This document shows positions 53,238-60,505 of a stretch of 64,000 nucleotides of DNA, piece after piece. Below the pieces are notes generated by a model. The model did no database searches. It saw only the letters and a program-made list of their open reading frames with translations, and was not told where the DNA came from. The translations under genes were made by a program, and so were the position numbers. The DNA is taken from NCBI RefSeq assembly GCF_016616425.1, contig NZ_CP067101.1, forward strand, positions 5,208,001 to 5,272,000, given 5' to 3'. The stretch comes from Bradyrhizobium diazoefficiens (GTDB taxonomy: Bacteria; Pseudomonadota; Alphaproteobacteria; Rhizobiales; Xanthobacteraceae). Numbering within the stretch: position 1 is the stretch's first letter; each line of letters opens with the position of its first letter.

Positions 53238-54692
53238 TTATTGAGAGGCGGCGCCATCATGCGACGCCGGTTCCGCGGCTTCAGTCGCAGGTTTCAGCGG
53301 GACCGGCCGTGGCCGCACACCCGGCGGCGGGCGGCGCGGACCGGTGCCGGCGGCGCGGTTGGCTTCGGCGAGGCGGGCCTCGCGCTGCGTGTCCTTAACT
53401 CTGGCACGTTCGCGGTAGCGGGCGAGCGAGCCGGCAGCGGCGGACCTCGCCCTGCCCCAGATCCCGACCAATTGGCCCGCGACCCGTCCGGCGGCGCCGC
53501 CCGCCCAGACCAGTTCGAACGGCGAGAACAGCTTCCAGCGCTCATCGCCCCACAGGATGCTGCGCGCGATCATCTGGCCAGCCATGGCCGAGGTGTTCAT
53601 GCCCTGGCGACCGAACCCGCTCGCCACCCACAGGCCTTTGCGCAACTGGCCGATCTGCGGCATGCCGTGCACGGTCTGGCCGGTGGCGCCGCCGAACGTT
53701 TCGGTGATCTCGACATTGCCGAGCCCTGGAAAGATCGTGCGGATCCGCCGCCCGACGGCGCCGGCAAAGCGCTGCGGACGCGCGGCCCAGGTGGTCTGCG
53801 GGCTCTCCCACATCAGCCGGTCGCCGTCGACGATGCGGAAATGATCGACCCCGTCGGAGTCCATCACCGATCCCTTGAAGGCGATGATCTCGTGCACGCG
53901 CTCGCCCAGCGGCGCGGTGATTCCGGCATAGCGCCAGACCGGCAGCAGCGTCTCCGACAGACGCCGCAAGGGCGCGCCGAGATGAATGTTGCCCGCGAGC
54001 ACGATGTGGGCTGCGCGCAGTCGCGCCGAGGGCGTGACGATGCGTTTGCGGATGCCGGAATGATCGATACTGACGACCGGCGTGTCCTCGAAGATGCGAG
54101 CGCCTGCCCGCTGCGCCAGCGCCGCAAGGCCATGGACATATTTGCGGCCGTCGACCTGGAATGCTTTGGGGTAATACACGCCGTGGAAGTAACGGTCGGT
54201 CTTGAGCACCTCGCGAACACGGTCGACCTGCCACCCCTCGGCCTCGGTGTCGAAATCCTCGTTCAGCATCTGCAACCGGCTGATGAGCCGGTCGCCGACA
54301 TCGACATTGGAGACCTCCAGCACGCCGTCGCGCAGGGCTAGCCCCGGCATGTTCTCCTCCGTGGCGTTGGCCCGGACGAACTCGGCGCCCTCCTTCGACA
54401 GCGTCCACAATTCACGCGCGTCCTCGAAGCCGACGCGCTCGATCAGGTCGGTGAGCGGCAGGGCAAAGCCCGGCATCACGGTGCCGAGCTGGTTGCCGGA
54501 CGCGTTCCAGCCGACGTGACGGCCCTCCAGCACCGCGACACTGGCCCCGAGCCGGGCCGCCTCCAGCGCGATGGTCAGCCCGGCAAGCCCCGCACCGATG
54601 ACGCAGATGTCGGCGTCGAGGTCGAACGACAGCCGCGTGCGGTCGCGAAAGCCCGCTTCGTCCTGGGACACGCTTGTGAAAGTCTCGCTCAT
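53238..54692 (-). CDS. FAD-dependent oxidoreductase of the D-amino acid oxidase/DadA type
   Basis: A 484-residue flavoprotein. The Rossmann motif is DICVIGAGLAGLTIALEAARLGASVAVLEGRHVGWNASGNQLG (residues ~29-71), in which VIGAGLAG binds FAD and the GWNASG part is typical of glycine/D-amino acid oxidases. Later parts are YVHGLAALAQRAGARIFEDTPV and GLWVASGFGRQGMNTSAMAGQMIARSILWG, the conserved C-terminal FAD contact. A ~65-residue basic tail rich in Ala, Pro and Arg extends beyond the family core. It probably oxidises an amine or amino acid. Confidence 0.88.
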   Translation of the reverse strand: MSETFTSVSQDEAGFRDRTRLSFDLDADICVIGAGLAGLTIALEAARLGASVAVLEGRHVGWNASGNQLGTVMPGFALPLTDLIERVGFEDARELWTLSKEGAEFVRANATEENMPGLALRDGVLEVSNVDVGDRLISRLQMLNEDFDTEAEGWQVDRVREVLKTDRYFHGVYYPKAFQVDGRKYVHGLAALAQRAGARIFEDTPVVSIDHSGIRKRIVTPSARLRAAHIVLAGNIHLGAPLRRLSETLLPVWRYAGITAPLGERVHEIIAFKGSVMDSDGVDHFRIVDGDRLMWESPQTTWAARPQRFAGAVGRRIRTIFPGLGNVEITETFGGATGQTVHGMPQIGQLRKGLWVASGFGRQGMNTSAMAGQMIARSILWGDERWKLFSPFELVWAGGAAGRVAGQLVGIWGRARSAAAGSLARYRERARVKDTQREARLAEANRAAGTGPRRPPPGVRPRPVPLKPATEAAEPASHDGAASQ

Positions 54693-54913
54693 GTCGTTTT
54701 CTTACAGCATGATCCGGAAGAGTGTGCAGCGGTTTTCCTCGCGACAAACGCAAAATGCGCTTGCGCGGAGATCATGCTCGAAAACAACAATTTAGGGCGC
54801 GATGAGAACTGTCCTGATCTCATGGCGCCTTAAAGGACCATGCGGGCGCTTGTCACCTTGTCCTCCGGCGGCGCCTGTAGATTATCCCGGACGTGGAGTG
54901 ATTCGAGAATGCC

Positions 54914-55450
54914 ATGCGCCGTTTGATGTTGCTGCGTCACGCCAAGACAGAGACTGACGCGCCGAGCGGCCGTGACCAGGATCGCCGCCTCGACGACCGC
55001 GGCCATAAGGATGCCGCCCGGATGGGCGACTGGATCGCGTCCCATCCCCCCTTCCCCGAGACCGTGCTGGTGTCGCACGCCGTGCGCGCCCGGCAGACCT
55101 GGGACATCGCCTGGGAGGTGATGAAGGACCGCGTCCCAGCGCCGCAGGTCGAGATCCTGCCGGAACTCTATGGTGCCGATCCCGCGCAGATCCTGGACTC
55201 CATTCGCACTGCAACGGCCCCGGCCGGCCCGAAGCAGTTGCTGCTGGTCGCCCATAATCCCGGCATGCACGAGGCCGCGCTCATGCTGATGGGTGGTGGC
55301 GATCCGGCCGGCGCCAGGGCGCTCGCCCACAATCTGCCCACCTCAGGACTTGCGATCTTCGATTTTGACGTCAAGGATTGGGGTGACGTGGCCTACCGCC
55401 GCGGCAAACTGGTGCTGTTCACCAGCCCCAAGCTGCTTCGATCGGGATGA
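54914..55450 (+). CDS. SixA-like phosphohistidine phosphatase
   Basis: A 178-residue histidine phosphatase. The RHG motif is LRHAKTE with nucleophile His9, followed by DRRLDDRGHKDAARMGDWI; the second His is in VAHNPGMHEAALML. SixA removes phosphate from histidine in phosphotransfer proteins. It overlaps the upstream frame of the universal stress gene, whose real start lies 50 bp beyond this stop. Its natural substrate is unknown; phosphotransfer in the CckA pathway is conceivable. Confidence 0.87.
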   Translation: MRRLMLLRHAKTETDAPSGRDQDRRLDDRGHKDAARMGDWIASHPPFPETVLVSHAVRARQTWDIAWEVMKDRVPAPQVEILPELYGADPAQILDSIRTATAPAGPKQLLLVAHNPGMHEAALMLMGGGDPAGARALAHNLPTSGLAIFDFDVKDWGDVAYRRGKLVLFTSPKLLRSG

Positions 55451-55500
55451 TCGCGCGACGTACCGGCCAGACGTGCTGGCCGAAATATCTGGAGGCGGAG

Positions 55501-55926
55501 ATGTTCAAGTCCATCCTCGTGCCCATCGACCTCGCCGACACCGATCTGGCAAAGCCGGCGATCGCGACCGCGGCAACATTGTCGCAGATCTGGGGCGGCG
55601 CGGTGCGCCTGCTCAACGTGCTGCCGATGACGCCGGTGATGCTGGCCGAATACGTGCCGGCCGATTTCGACGAGCAGCAGCGCCAGACGTCGGAAGAGGC
55701 GCTCGCCATCGTCGCGCGCGAATCCGGCATCGAGGCTTCCCGCATCTCCAGCGTGGTGCGCCAGGGCGGCATCTACCACGAGATCCTGGAAGAAGCTGCG
55801 CAGATGAAGGCCGACCTGATCGTGATGACCTCGCACAGGCCTGCGATGCGCACCTATTTCCTCGGATCAAATGCCGGGCATGTCGTCCGCTACGCCAAGT
55901 GCTCGGTGCTGGTGGTCAGGCACTGA
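55501..55926 (+). CDS. universal stress protein family
   Basis: A 141-residue UspA-fold protein. The start at 55501 has GGAGGCGGAG upstream. MFKSILVPIDLADTDLAKPAI, GGIYHEILEEAAQMKADLIVMTSHRP and the C-terminal ATP-binding region GSNAGHVVRYAKCSVLVVRH (G-2x-G-9x-G(S)-like) match the nucleotide-binding Usp group. It is probably co-transcribed with the phosphatase gene upstream. Confidence 0.9.
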   Translation: MFKSILVPIDLADTDLAKPAIATAATLSQIWGGAVRLLNVLPMTPVMLAEYVPADFDEQQRQTSEEALAIVARESGIEASRISSVVRQGGIYHEILEEAAQMKADLIVMTSHRPAMRTYFLGSNAGHVVRYAKCSVLVVRH

Positions 55927-55935
55927 TGCTTGCTC

Positions 55936-56015
55936 CGTCATTGCGAGCGCAGCGAAGCAATCCAGAATCTTTCCGCGGCGGCAGCTTGGATTGCTTCGCT
56001 GCGCTCGCAATGACG
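55936..56015. repeat. dispersed palindromic repeat (family A), second copy
   Basis: CGTCATTGCGAGCGCAGCGA at the left matches the reverse complement of CGCTGCGCTCGCAATGACG at the right, with AGCAATCCAGAA / TTGGATTGCT nested. Same family as 9139-9225. It starts ten bases after the stress-protein stop. Confidence 0.85.
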
Positions 56016-56099
56016 ATGGCGAGGCACCGTTCGCCTATTGCTCCGGCTACAAGCCCTTGCGTTGGCCGACGGGCAAAACACGCCACCCGTCGGTCAACA

Positions 56100-56660
56100 C
56101 GCGCGACTGAAAATATTCCACTTTACCGAAATTCGGAAACGGCGTATGTGTCGCCGCAACCCGGCCCAAGGAAGAGGGGCGTATCGCGATCGTCACAAAC
56201 GCGGGCCGGGCGGCGGTGGACGCAGGTGACATCGGCGCGAAGGGCTTCGCAGGGCGGGCAACCGTGAGCGAGAGTGTCGCGCACACGACCGGTGTGACCC
56301 GCGTACGGCGAAATCGTGCCGTCCTGGCGCCCGGGGTCTGTGCGCCAAGTCTTGCGGTGATGTGTGCGGCCCAACCGGGCCCGTGCGTCAGCCATCCGCA
56401 AGGCGACGGGGGCAATAGTGCATCGCTCCCCGGGGAGATCACGACATAAGCCGTAAAGCCACTGCGCAGGGAAGGCCGGGATGTCCTGGCTTCACCTGTA
56501 TGCCGCTGTGCAGCTTCTTGTTACGCAGAATTCGCACAGTGGGCCGCGGGTGCCGGCCGGCTCCCGGCCTTCCCTGCGCCCTCTTTCATTCGAGGGCGAC
56601 GCGACAAGGCAAAGCTCGGGCGAGATGCGCCGCGAGGATGCGAAGGCGTGTCTGCGAGGC
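56100..56660. repeat. composite repeat region (family E) with an 18-bp-arm hairpin
   Basis: GCGCAGGGAAGGCCGGGA at 56464-56481 is exactly complementary to 56562-56579 across an 80-nt spacer that itself can fold. The preceding part (56120-56400) has several open frames on the minus strand that resemble repeat-derived short proteins annotated in related genomes rather than one real gene. The whole stretch seems non-coding. Confidence 0.55.
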
Positions 56661-56661
56661 C

Positions 56662-56749
56662 GTAGGATGGGTAGAGCACTTGCGAAACCCATCACGTTTC
56701 AGCGCGAATGAAGTATTGATGGGTTTCGCTTTCGCTCTACCCATCCTAC
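56662..56749. repeat. palindromic repeat (family D)
   Basis: GTAGGATGGGTAGAGC at the left end pairs exactly with GCTCTACCCATCCTAC at the right, with inner GCGAAACCCATCA / TGATGGGTTTCGC arms also complementary. The centre is about 20 bases. Confidence 0.85.
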
Positions 56750-56803
56750 CGCTCGCTCCGCTCGCGATGACGGTGTTGATGCAGGTGTACCTAAAACCGC
56801 AAG

Positions 56804-56942
56804 CTCGTGCCCCGGACGCAGCGCAGCGTCCCTTCGACGCTGCGCTGCAGAGCCGGGGCCCATGCGGCAGCGATCCGCGTCGCTTCCTGGGTCCCGGCCT
56901 GCGCAGCAGCGTAAGGACGCTGCAGCGCGTCCGGGACACGAG
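56804..56942. repeat. dispersed palindromic repeat (family B), second copy
   Basis: Begins CTCGTGCCCCGGACGCAGCG and ends GCGCGTCCGGGACACGAG; inner arms GCTGCGCTGCAGAGCCGGGG and CCCGGCCTGCGCAGCAGC. Same family as 24443-24606. Confidence 0.8.
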
Positions 56943-56951
56943 AGCGAGGGT

Positions 56952-57188
56952 TTACAGATACGGCGTCAGCTCGGGCTTGACCTGCCCGTAGACGGCATCC
57001 TCGATCTGGCTGCGGGTGATCCCGATGTCGCGAAGAGCGCGGTCGTCGAGCTCGGTCAGAGTCTTGACGGCCGAGCGGCGCTCGAGGCGGTCGAACAGCC
57101 CGTAGGCGGCAAGGGCGAGCGCGCGGAAAAATCCGCCCGTTGAGGATGGGCGTAAATTCCGCCCGGCAGTTTGCGAGATCGAGGTCAT
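56952..57188 (-). CDS. DUF1127 small protein
   Basis: A 78-residue protein. The C-terminal part (DRLERRSAVKTLTELDDRALRDIGITRSQIEDAVYG) is the DUF1127 motif, an arginine-rich short domain with L.ELDDR.L.DIGI. Members in other alphaproteobacteria affect RNA turnover and phosphate or carbon metabolism, some by binding RNA. The gene is divergent from a MocR regulator and may be its target. Confidence 0.85.
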   Translation of the reverse strand: MTSISQTAGRNLRPSSTGGFFRALALAAYGLFDRLERRSAVKTLTELDDRALRDIGITRSQIEDAVYGQVKPELTPYL

Positions 57189-57373
57189 TCTTCTTCTCCG
57201 GCCTGTTGTCCCGCGCGGCGAAGCAATGTCGTTGGCGCGAACGCTGTCAGCGTCTGCACCTCATTTGCTGTCGGATTGCTCTCGCTCTCCTCGGCTCAAT
57301 CGCGGAACTTGATGGAACTTAAATGCTCCAGTACACTGCTCGGAGCAAGTAAAACATTGCTCTCGGTGCAATA

Positions 57374-58717
57374 ATGTCGAAGTTCGAGTACGTGAAGCTA
57401 GCCGATGCCATTGCCTCGGATATCTCTAACGGCACGTTAAGGCCGGGCGACCGGCTGCCGCCGCAGCGCGATTTTGCCTATGACCGCGGCATTGCGGTCT
57501 CGACGGCGAGCCGGGTTTATACGGAGTTGCTCCGCCGCGGGCTCGTCGTCGGCGAGGTCGGTCGCGGCACCTTCATCTCCGGCGCCATCAGGCGCGAAGT
57601 CGAGGCGTTGGGCGAGCCGCGCGACGCGCGGATCGATTTCGAGGTCAACTACCCCCTTCTGCCGCAGCAATGGGCCATGATCGCCAAGAGCCTTGCGGGG
57701 CTGGAGCGCGTCGACGCGCTCGAATCCGCGCTGCGCGTCTCGACCAGCACCGGCACCAAGAGCGCACGCAATGCTGCCGCCGCCTATCTGGCGCGCAAGG
57801 ATTTCGCGCCGCAGGCCGAGCAGATCGTCTTCACCGCCAACGGCAAGCAATCCCTCGCAGCCGCGCTCGCGGCGCTCGTCCCCGCCGGCGGCCGCTGCGG
57901 CGTCGAGGCGCTGACCTACCCTTACGTCAAGAGCATCGCGGCGCGGCTCGGTGTGACGCTGGTCCCGATTCCGATGGACGAGCACGGCGCGCGGCCCGAC
58001 GCCATCCAGAAGGCGCATCGCGAGGCGCATCTGTCGGCACTATATCTCCAGCCCATCATCCAGAACCCGCTCGGCGTCACCATGAACGCGACGCGACGCG
58101 CCGACATCATGCGCATCGCCGAGAAGCTCGACCTCACCATCATCGAGGACACCGTCTACGGCTTCCTCGCAGACGACACGCCGCTGGCGGCGCTCGGGCC
58201 GGACCGTTGCATCGTGATCGATAGCCTGTCCAAGAAGGTTGCGCCGGGCCTTGCGCTCGGCATCCTCGTGGCGCCGCCGACCTTGCGCGAGAGCGTGATG
58301 AGCGCGGTCCGGACCGGCGGCTGGATCGCCTCCGGCCACGCGCTGGCATCCGGGCAGCGGCTGATGGCCGACGGCACCGTCGCCGAGTTGACGCGGCTGA
58401 AGCGGATCGACGCCGCGCGGCGCCAACAGACCGCCGCGAGGCTGCTGGCCGGTTACCAGCTCGCCGCCGACCCGCGCTCCTATCATCTGTGGCTGACACT
58501 GCCGCCGCACTGGCGCTCGCAAACCTTCGTGGCGGCTGCGGCCCGGCGCGGCATCGCGCTGACGCCCTCCTCCACCTTCGCCATAGCCCACGGCCATGCC
58601 CCGAACGCGGTGCGCCTCGCACTCGCCCCGCCGACCTTCGAGCAGCTCGATTCCGGCCTGCGCACGATCGTGTCGCTGCTCGGCACCAAGGAAGAGGATT
58701 TCGACTCGACGGAGTAG
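57374..58717 (+). CDS. MocR-type GntR/aminotransferase regulator
   Basis: A 447-residue regulator. Residues 1-70 are a GntR winged helix (YVKLADAIASDISNGTLRPGDRLPPQRDFAYDRGIAVSTASRVYTELLRRGLVVGEVGRGTFI). The remainder is a fold-type I aminotransferase-like domain with the PLP lysine at about Lys287 (VIDSLSKKVAPGL), Asp259 (TIIEDTVYGF) and the cofactor-ring contact YLQPIIQNPLG. MocR proteins sense PLP-amino acid adducts and control nearby genes. The DUF1127 gene is divergent, 185 bp away. Confidence 0.9.
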   Translation: MSKFEYVKLADAIASDISNGTLRPGDRLPPQRDFAYDRGIAVSTASRVYTELLRRGLVVGEVGRGTFISGAIRREVEALGEPRDARIDFEVNYPLLPQQWAMIAKSLAGLERVDALESALRVSTSTGTKSARNAAAAYLARKDFAPQAEQIVFTANGKQSLAAALAALVPAGGRCGVEALTYPYVKSIAARLGVTLVPIPMDEHGARPDAIQKAHREAHLSALYLQPIIQNPLGVTMNATRRADIMRIAEKLDLTIIEDTVYGFLADDTPLAALGPDRCIVIDSLSKKVAPGLALGILVAPPTLRESVMSAVRTGGWIASGHALASGQRLMADGTVAELTRLKRIDAARRQQTAARLLAGYQLAADPRSYHLWLTLPPHWRSQTFVAAAARRGIALTPSSTFAIAHGHAPNAVRLALAPPTFEQLDSGLRTIVSLLGTKEEDFDSTE

Positions 58718-58736
58718 CGTGCGCTGTCGTCACAGG

Positions 58737-59336
58737 TCAGGGTTCGGGCCACTCGGCGATGAAGCCTTTTGCCTTGTACGGCTCGATCTTGTCCCATTCG
58801 TGCAGCATGCGGCGGCGAAATTCGGCATCGGTGTGCCAGAGAGCGCGCGGCGTCGCGAAGCTGTCGACGGTGAGCAGCATCTTCTCGACCTCGGGCCAGT
58901 GCCGATGCAGCGTCATCGGGTAGCGCCTCGCGGTCCAGGTGTTGCCGAGACAGATCACGGTGCGAATGTTCTGCAACCCGAGCGCCGCATCGATGATCGG
59001 CAGCGAGAAGATCACGTTCTCCACCGTGTTCATCGCACGATGCTCCTCGAGGACAAGTTCCGCCGGAATGCCCGCCGCGATCATCGCCGCCTTGATGAGC
59101 ATGCACTCGGATTGCTCCGAGCCCGGCGTCACCCCGCCGCTGACAATCGACCAACGGAAATAGCCTTCGCGCCATAGCCGCGCGGCGGTGTCGGCACGCA
59201 GTGCGACGTCCTCGCGAGTGCCGAACATGAAGAGCAGATCGGCCGGCACGAGCGGCGTGTCGATCAGATGCGTGCGATTGATCTCGGCGATCTCATCCAC
59301 GGTCGGCAGACGAGCACCACTGTCCCTGGTTGACAT
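58737..59336 (-). CDS. YdcF-like (DUF218) protein
   Basis: A 199-residue protein starting at MSTRDSGARL (59336). ADLLFMFGTREDVALRADTAARLWREGYFRWSIVSGGVTPGSEQSECMLIKAAMIAAGIPAELVLEEHRAMNTVENVIFS follows the YdcF/DUF218 order: an early LFxFG strand, SGG, a SEA-like (SEC) turn and an ENxxFS segment. E. coli YdcF binds S-adenosylmethionine. There is no membrane anchor. Confidence 0.8.
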   Translation of the reverse strand: MSTRDSGARLPTVDEIAEINRTHLIDTPLVPADLLFMFGTREDVALRADTAARLWREGYFRWSIVSGGVTPGSEQSECMLIKAAMIAAGIPAELVLEEHRAMNTVENVIFSLPIIDAALGLQNIRTVICLGNTWTARRYPMTLHRHWPEVEKMLLTVDSFATPRALWHTDAEFRRRMLHEWDKIEPYKAKGFIAEWPEP

Positions 59337-59400
59337 GACCGCACGATGCGGCAATGGCGCGCGGCTGCGAACTCACGTTTGATTGCGGCCGGTTGCAAGG

Positions 59401-60000
59401 CTACGGCAGCAGCGATTCGGGCAGATGCGCCAAGGTATAGCTCCGCGGCTGGTTGCGCCGGACGAAACCGCCGACCTGCCAGGCGAACAGCGCGGCAAAG
59501 CCGACGATGAACAGTGCGCCGGCGAACTCGCCGATCACGAGGGCGCGAATCAAGAGGCCCGCCATCGCGACCGTCAGCATCGCCAGGAATGCCAGCACCG
59601 CCGCATAGGCCGTGCGACCGAGTCCGGCGGTCAAGGCAGCGCGGCTGCCCGCTTTCGCCATCCGCGCGTGCAGCGCGACGATGAACGCGCGAAAGCCGTT
59701 GTCCTGCGGCGCCATCAGCGCCGCGGTCTGCCAGCTCGTCGACAGGATTGCGATGCGGCGGCCGCTGGTGTGGCTGATGTCCGCGCGAAAGCGGTGCTGC
59801 TGCATCGACACCGGCCGGAACGACAGCCGGACCGCGCTGATCTCGTCGTAAGGCCACAGGCCGGAGCGGCCGCGGCTGTGCCAGGAGAGCCCCTCGTCCG
59901 TCAGCTCGAAACGATGCGCCGAGCCGATCAGCGACGCCTTGTAGGCATAGCTCGTCGCGGACGCATCTTGCGCTCCGGAAACCTGCATCACGACGACCAT
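59401..60000 (-). CDS. hypothetical membrane protein
   Basis: A 199-residue protein with a soluble N-terminal ~125 residues, rich in beta pattern (HRFELTDEGLSWHSRGRSGLWPYDEISAVRLSFRP, a PH-like layout), then two transmembrane helices (AAVLAFLAMLTVAMAGLLIRALVI and FAGALFIVGFAALFAWQVGGFV). I do not recognise the family by name. An ATG at 59988 (MQVSG) is an alternative start. It is divergent from the next gene. Confidence 0.65.
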   Translation of the reverse strand: MVVVMQVSGAQDASATSYAYKASLIGSAHRFELTDEGLSWHSRGRSGLWPYDEISAVRLSFRPVSMQQHRFRADISHTSGRRIAILSTSWQTAALMAPQDNGFRAFIVALHARMAKAGSRAALTAGLGRTAYAAVLAFLAMLTVAMAGLLIRALVIGEFAGALFIVGFAALFAWQVGGFVRRNQPRSYTLAHLPESLLP

Positions 60001-60067
60001 CCCGTCCGCAGCAATCCCGCCGGCGATCGGCTTGCGCGATCACCCTCGCCCATCCTACAAGCGAGGC

Positions 60068-60502
60068 ATGGTTGAGACGACCTTTTTTCCGCGCCGCCTG
60101 ATTCTCGGCGCCGCCGTGATCTCGGGCGTGCTGCTGGCGCTTGCCGTGCACATGCTGGGCGCGCGCTACGGGCTCGACCTCGGCGGACTCTGGCGCTCCG
60201 ACCCGCACGAGTTCATGCCGGCGGGTGCGGCGATCGCCTGGTGGCTGATTGCCACGGTCGGCTTGTCCGGCGGCTATTTCACGGCGACGTTGATGCAGAG
60301 CGCCGTGTCCGGCCAGATCCCGCAGCGGATGCGGCAGTTCCTGATCGCGCTCGGCGTGCTCCTGCTCGCGGGGGCAGGCCAGGCGGCCTCGGCGCCGAGC
60401 CCGATCCCGACCATCTCGGGCGTGCTGGCCGCGCTCGCCGCGCTGTGCCTTGGCGCCGTCATGGCGTTTTGCGGCGCCCATTTCGCGCTGCGCCGCGGCT
60501 GA
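60068..60502 (+). CDS. small hypothetical membrane protein
   Basis: A 144-residue protein with four predicted membrane segments (LILGAAVISGVLLALAVHML; AIAWWLIATVGLSGGYFTATLM; FLIALGVLLLAGAGQAAS; VLAALAALCLGAVMAFCGAHFAL). The start is the ATG at 60068, where GAGGC lies upstream. No family is recognised. It is convergent with the MHYT-GGDEF-EAL gene, with only 3 bp between stops. Confidence 0.65.
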   Translation: MVETTFFPRRLILGAAVISGVLLALAVHMLGARYGLDLGGLWRSDPHEFMPAGAAIAWWLIATVGLSGGYFTATLMQSAVSGQIPQRMRQFLIALGVLLLAGAGQAASAPSPIPTISGVLAALAALCLGAVMAFCGAHFALRRG

Positions 60503-60505
60503 CCC

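Noticed and set aside
56123..56442. Short minus-strand proteins (92 and 131 aa) in the repeat mosaic
   Set aside because: They overlap in different frames, sit inside repeated DNA and resemble repeat-derived annotations in related genomes.
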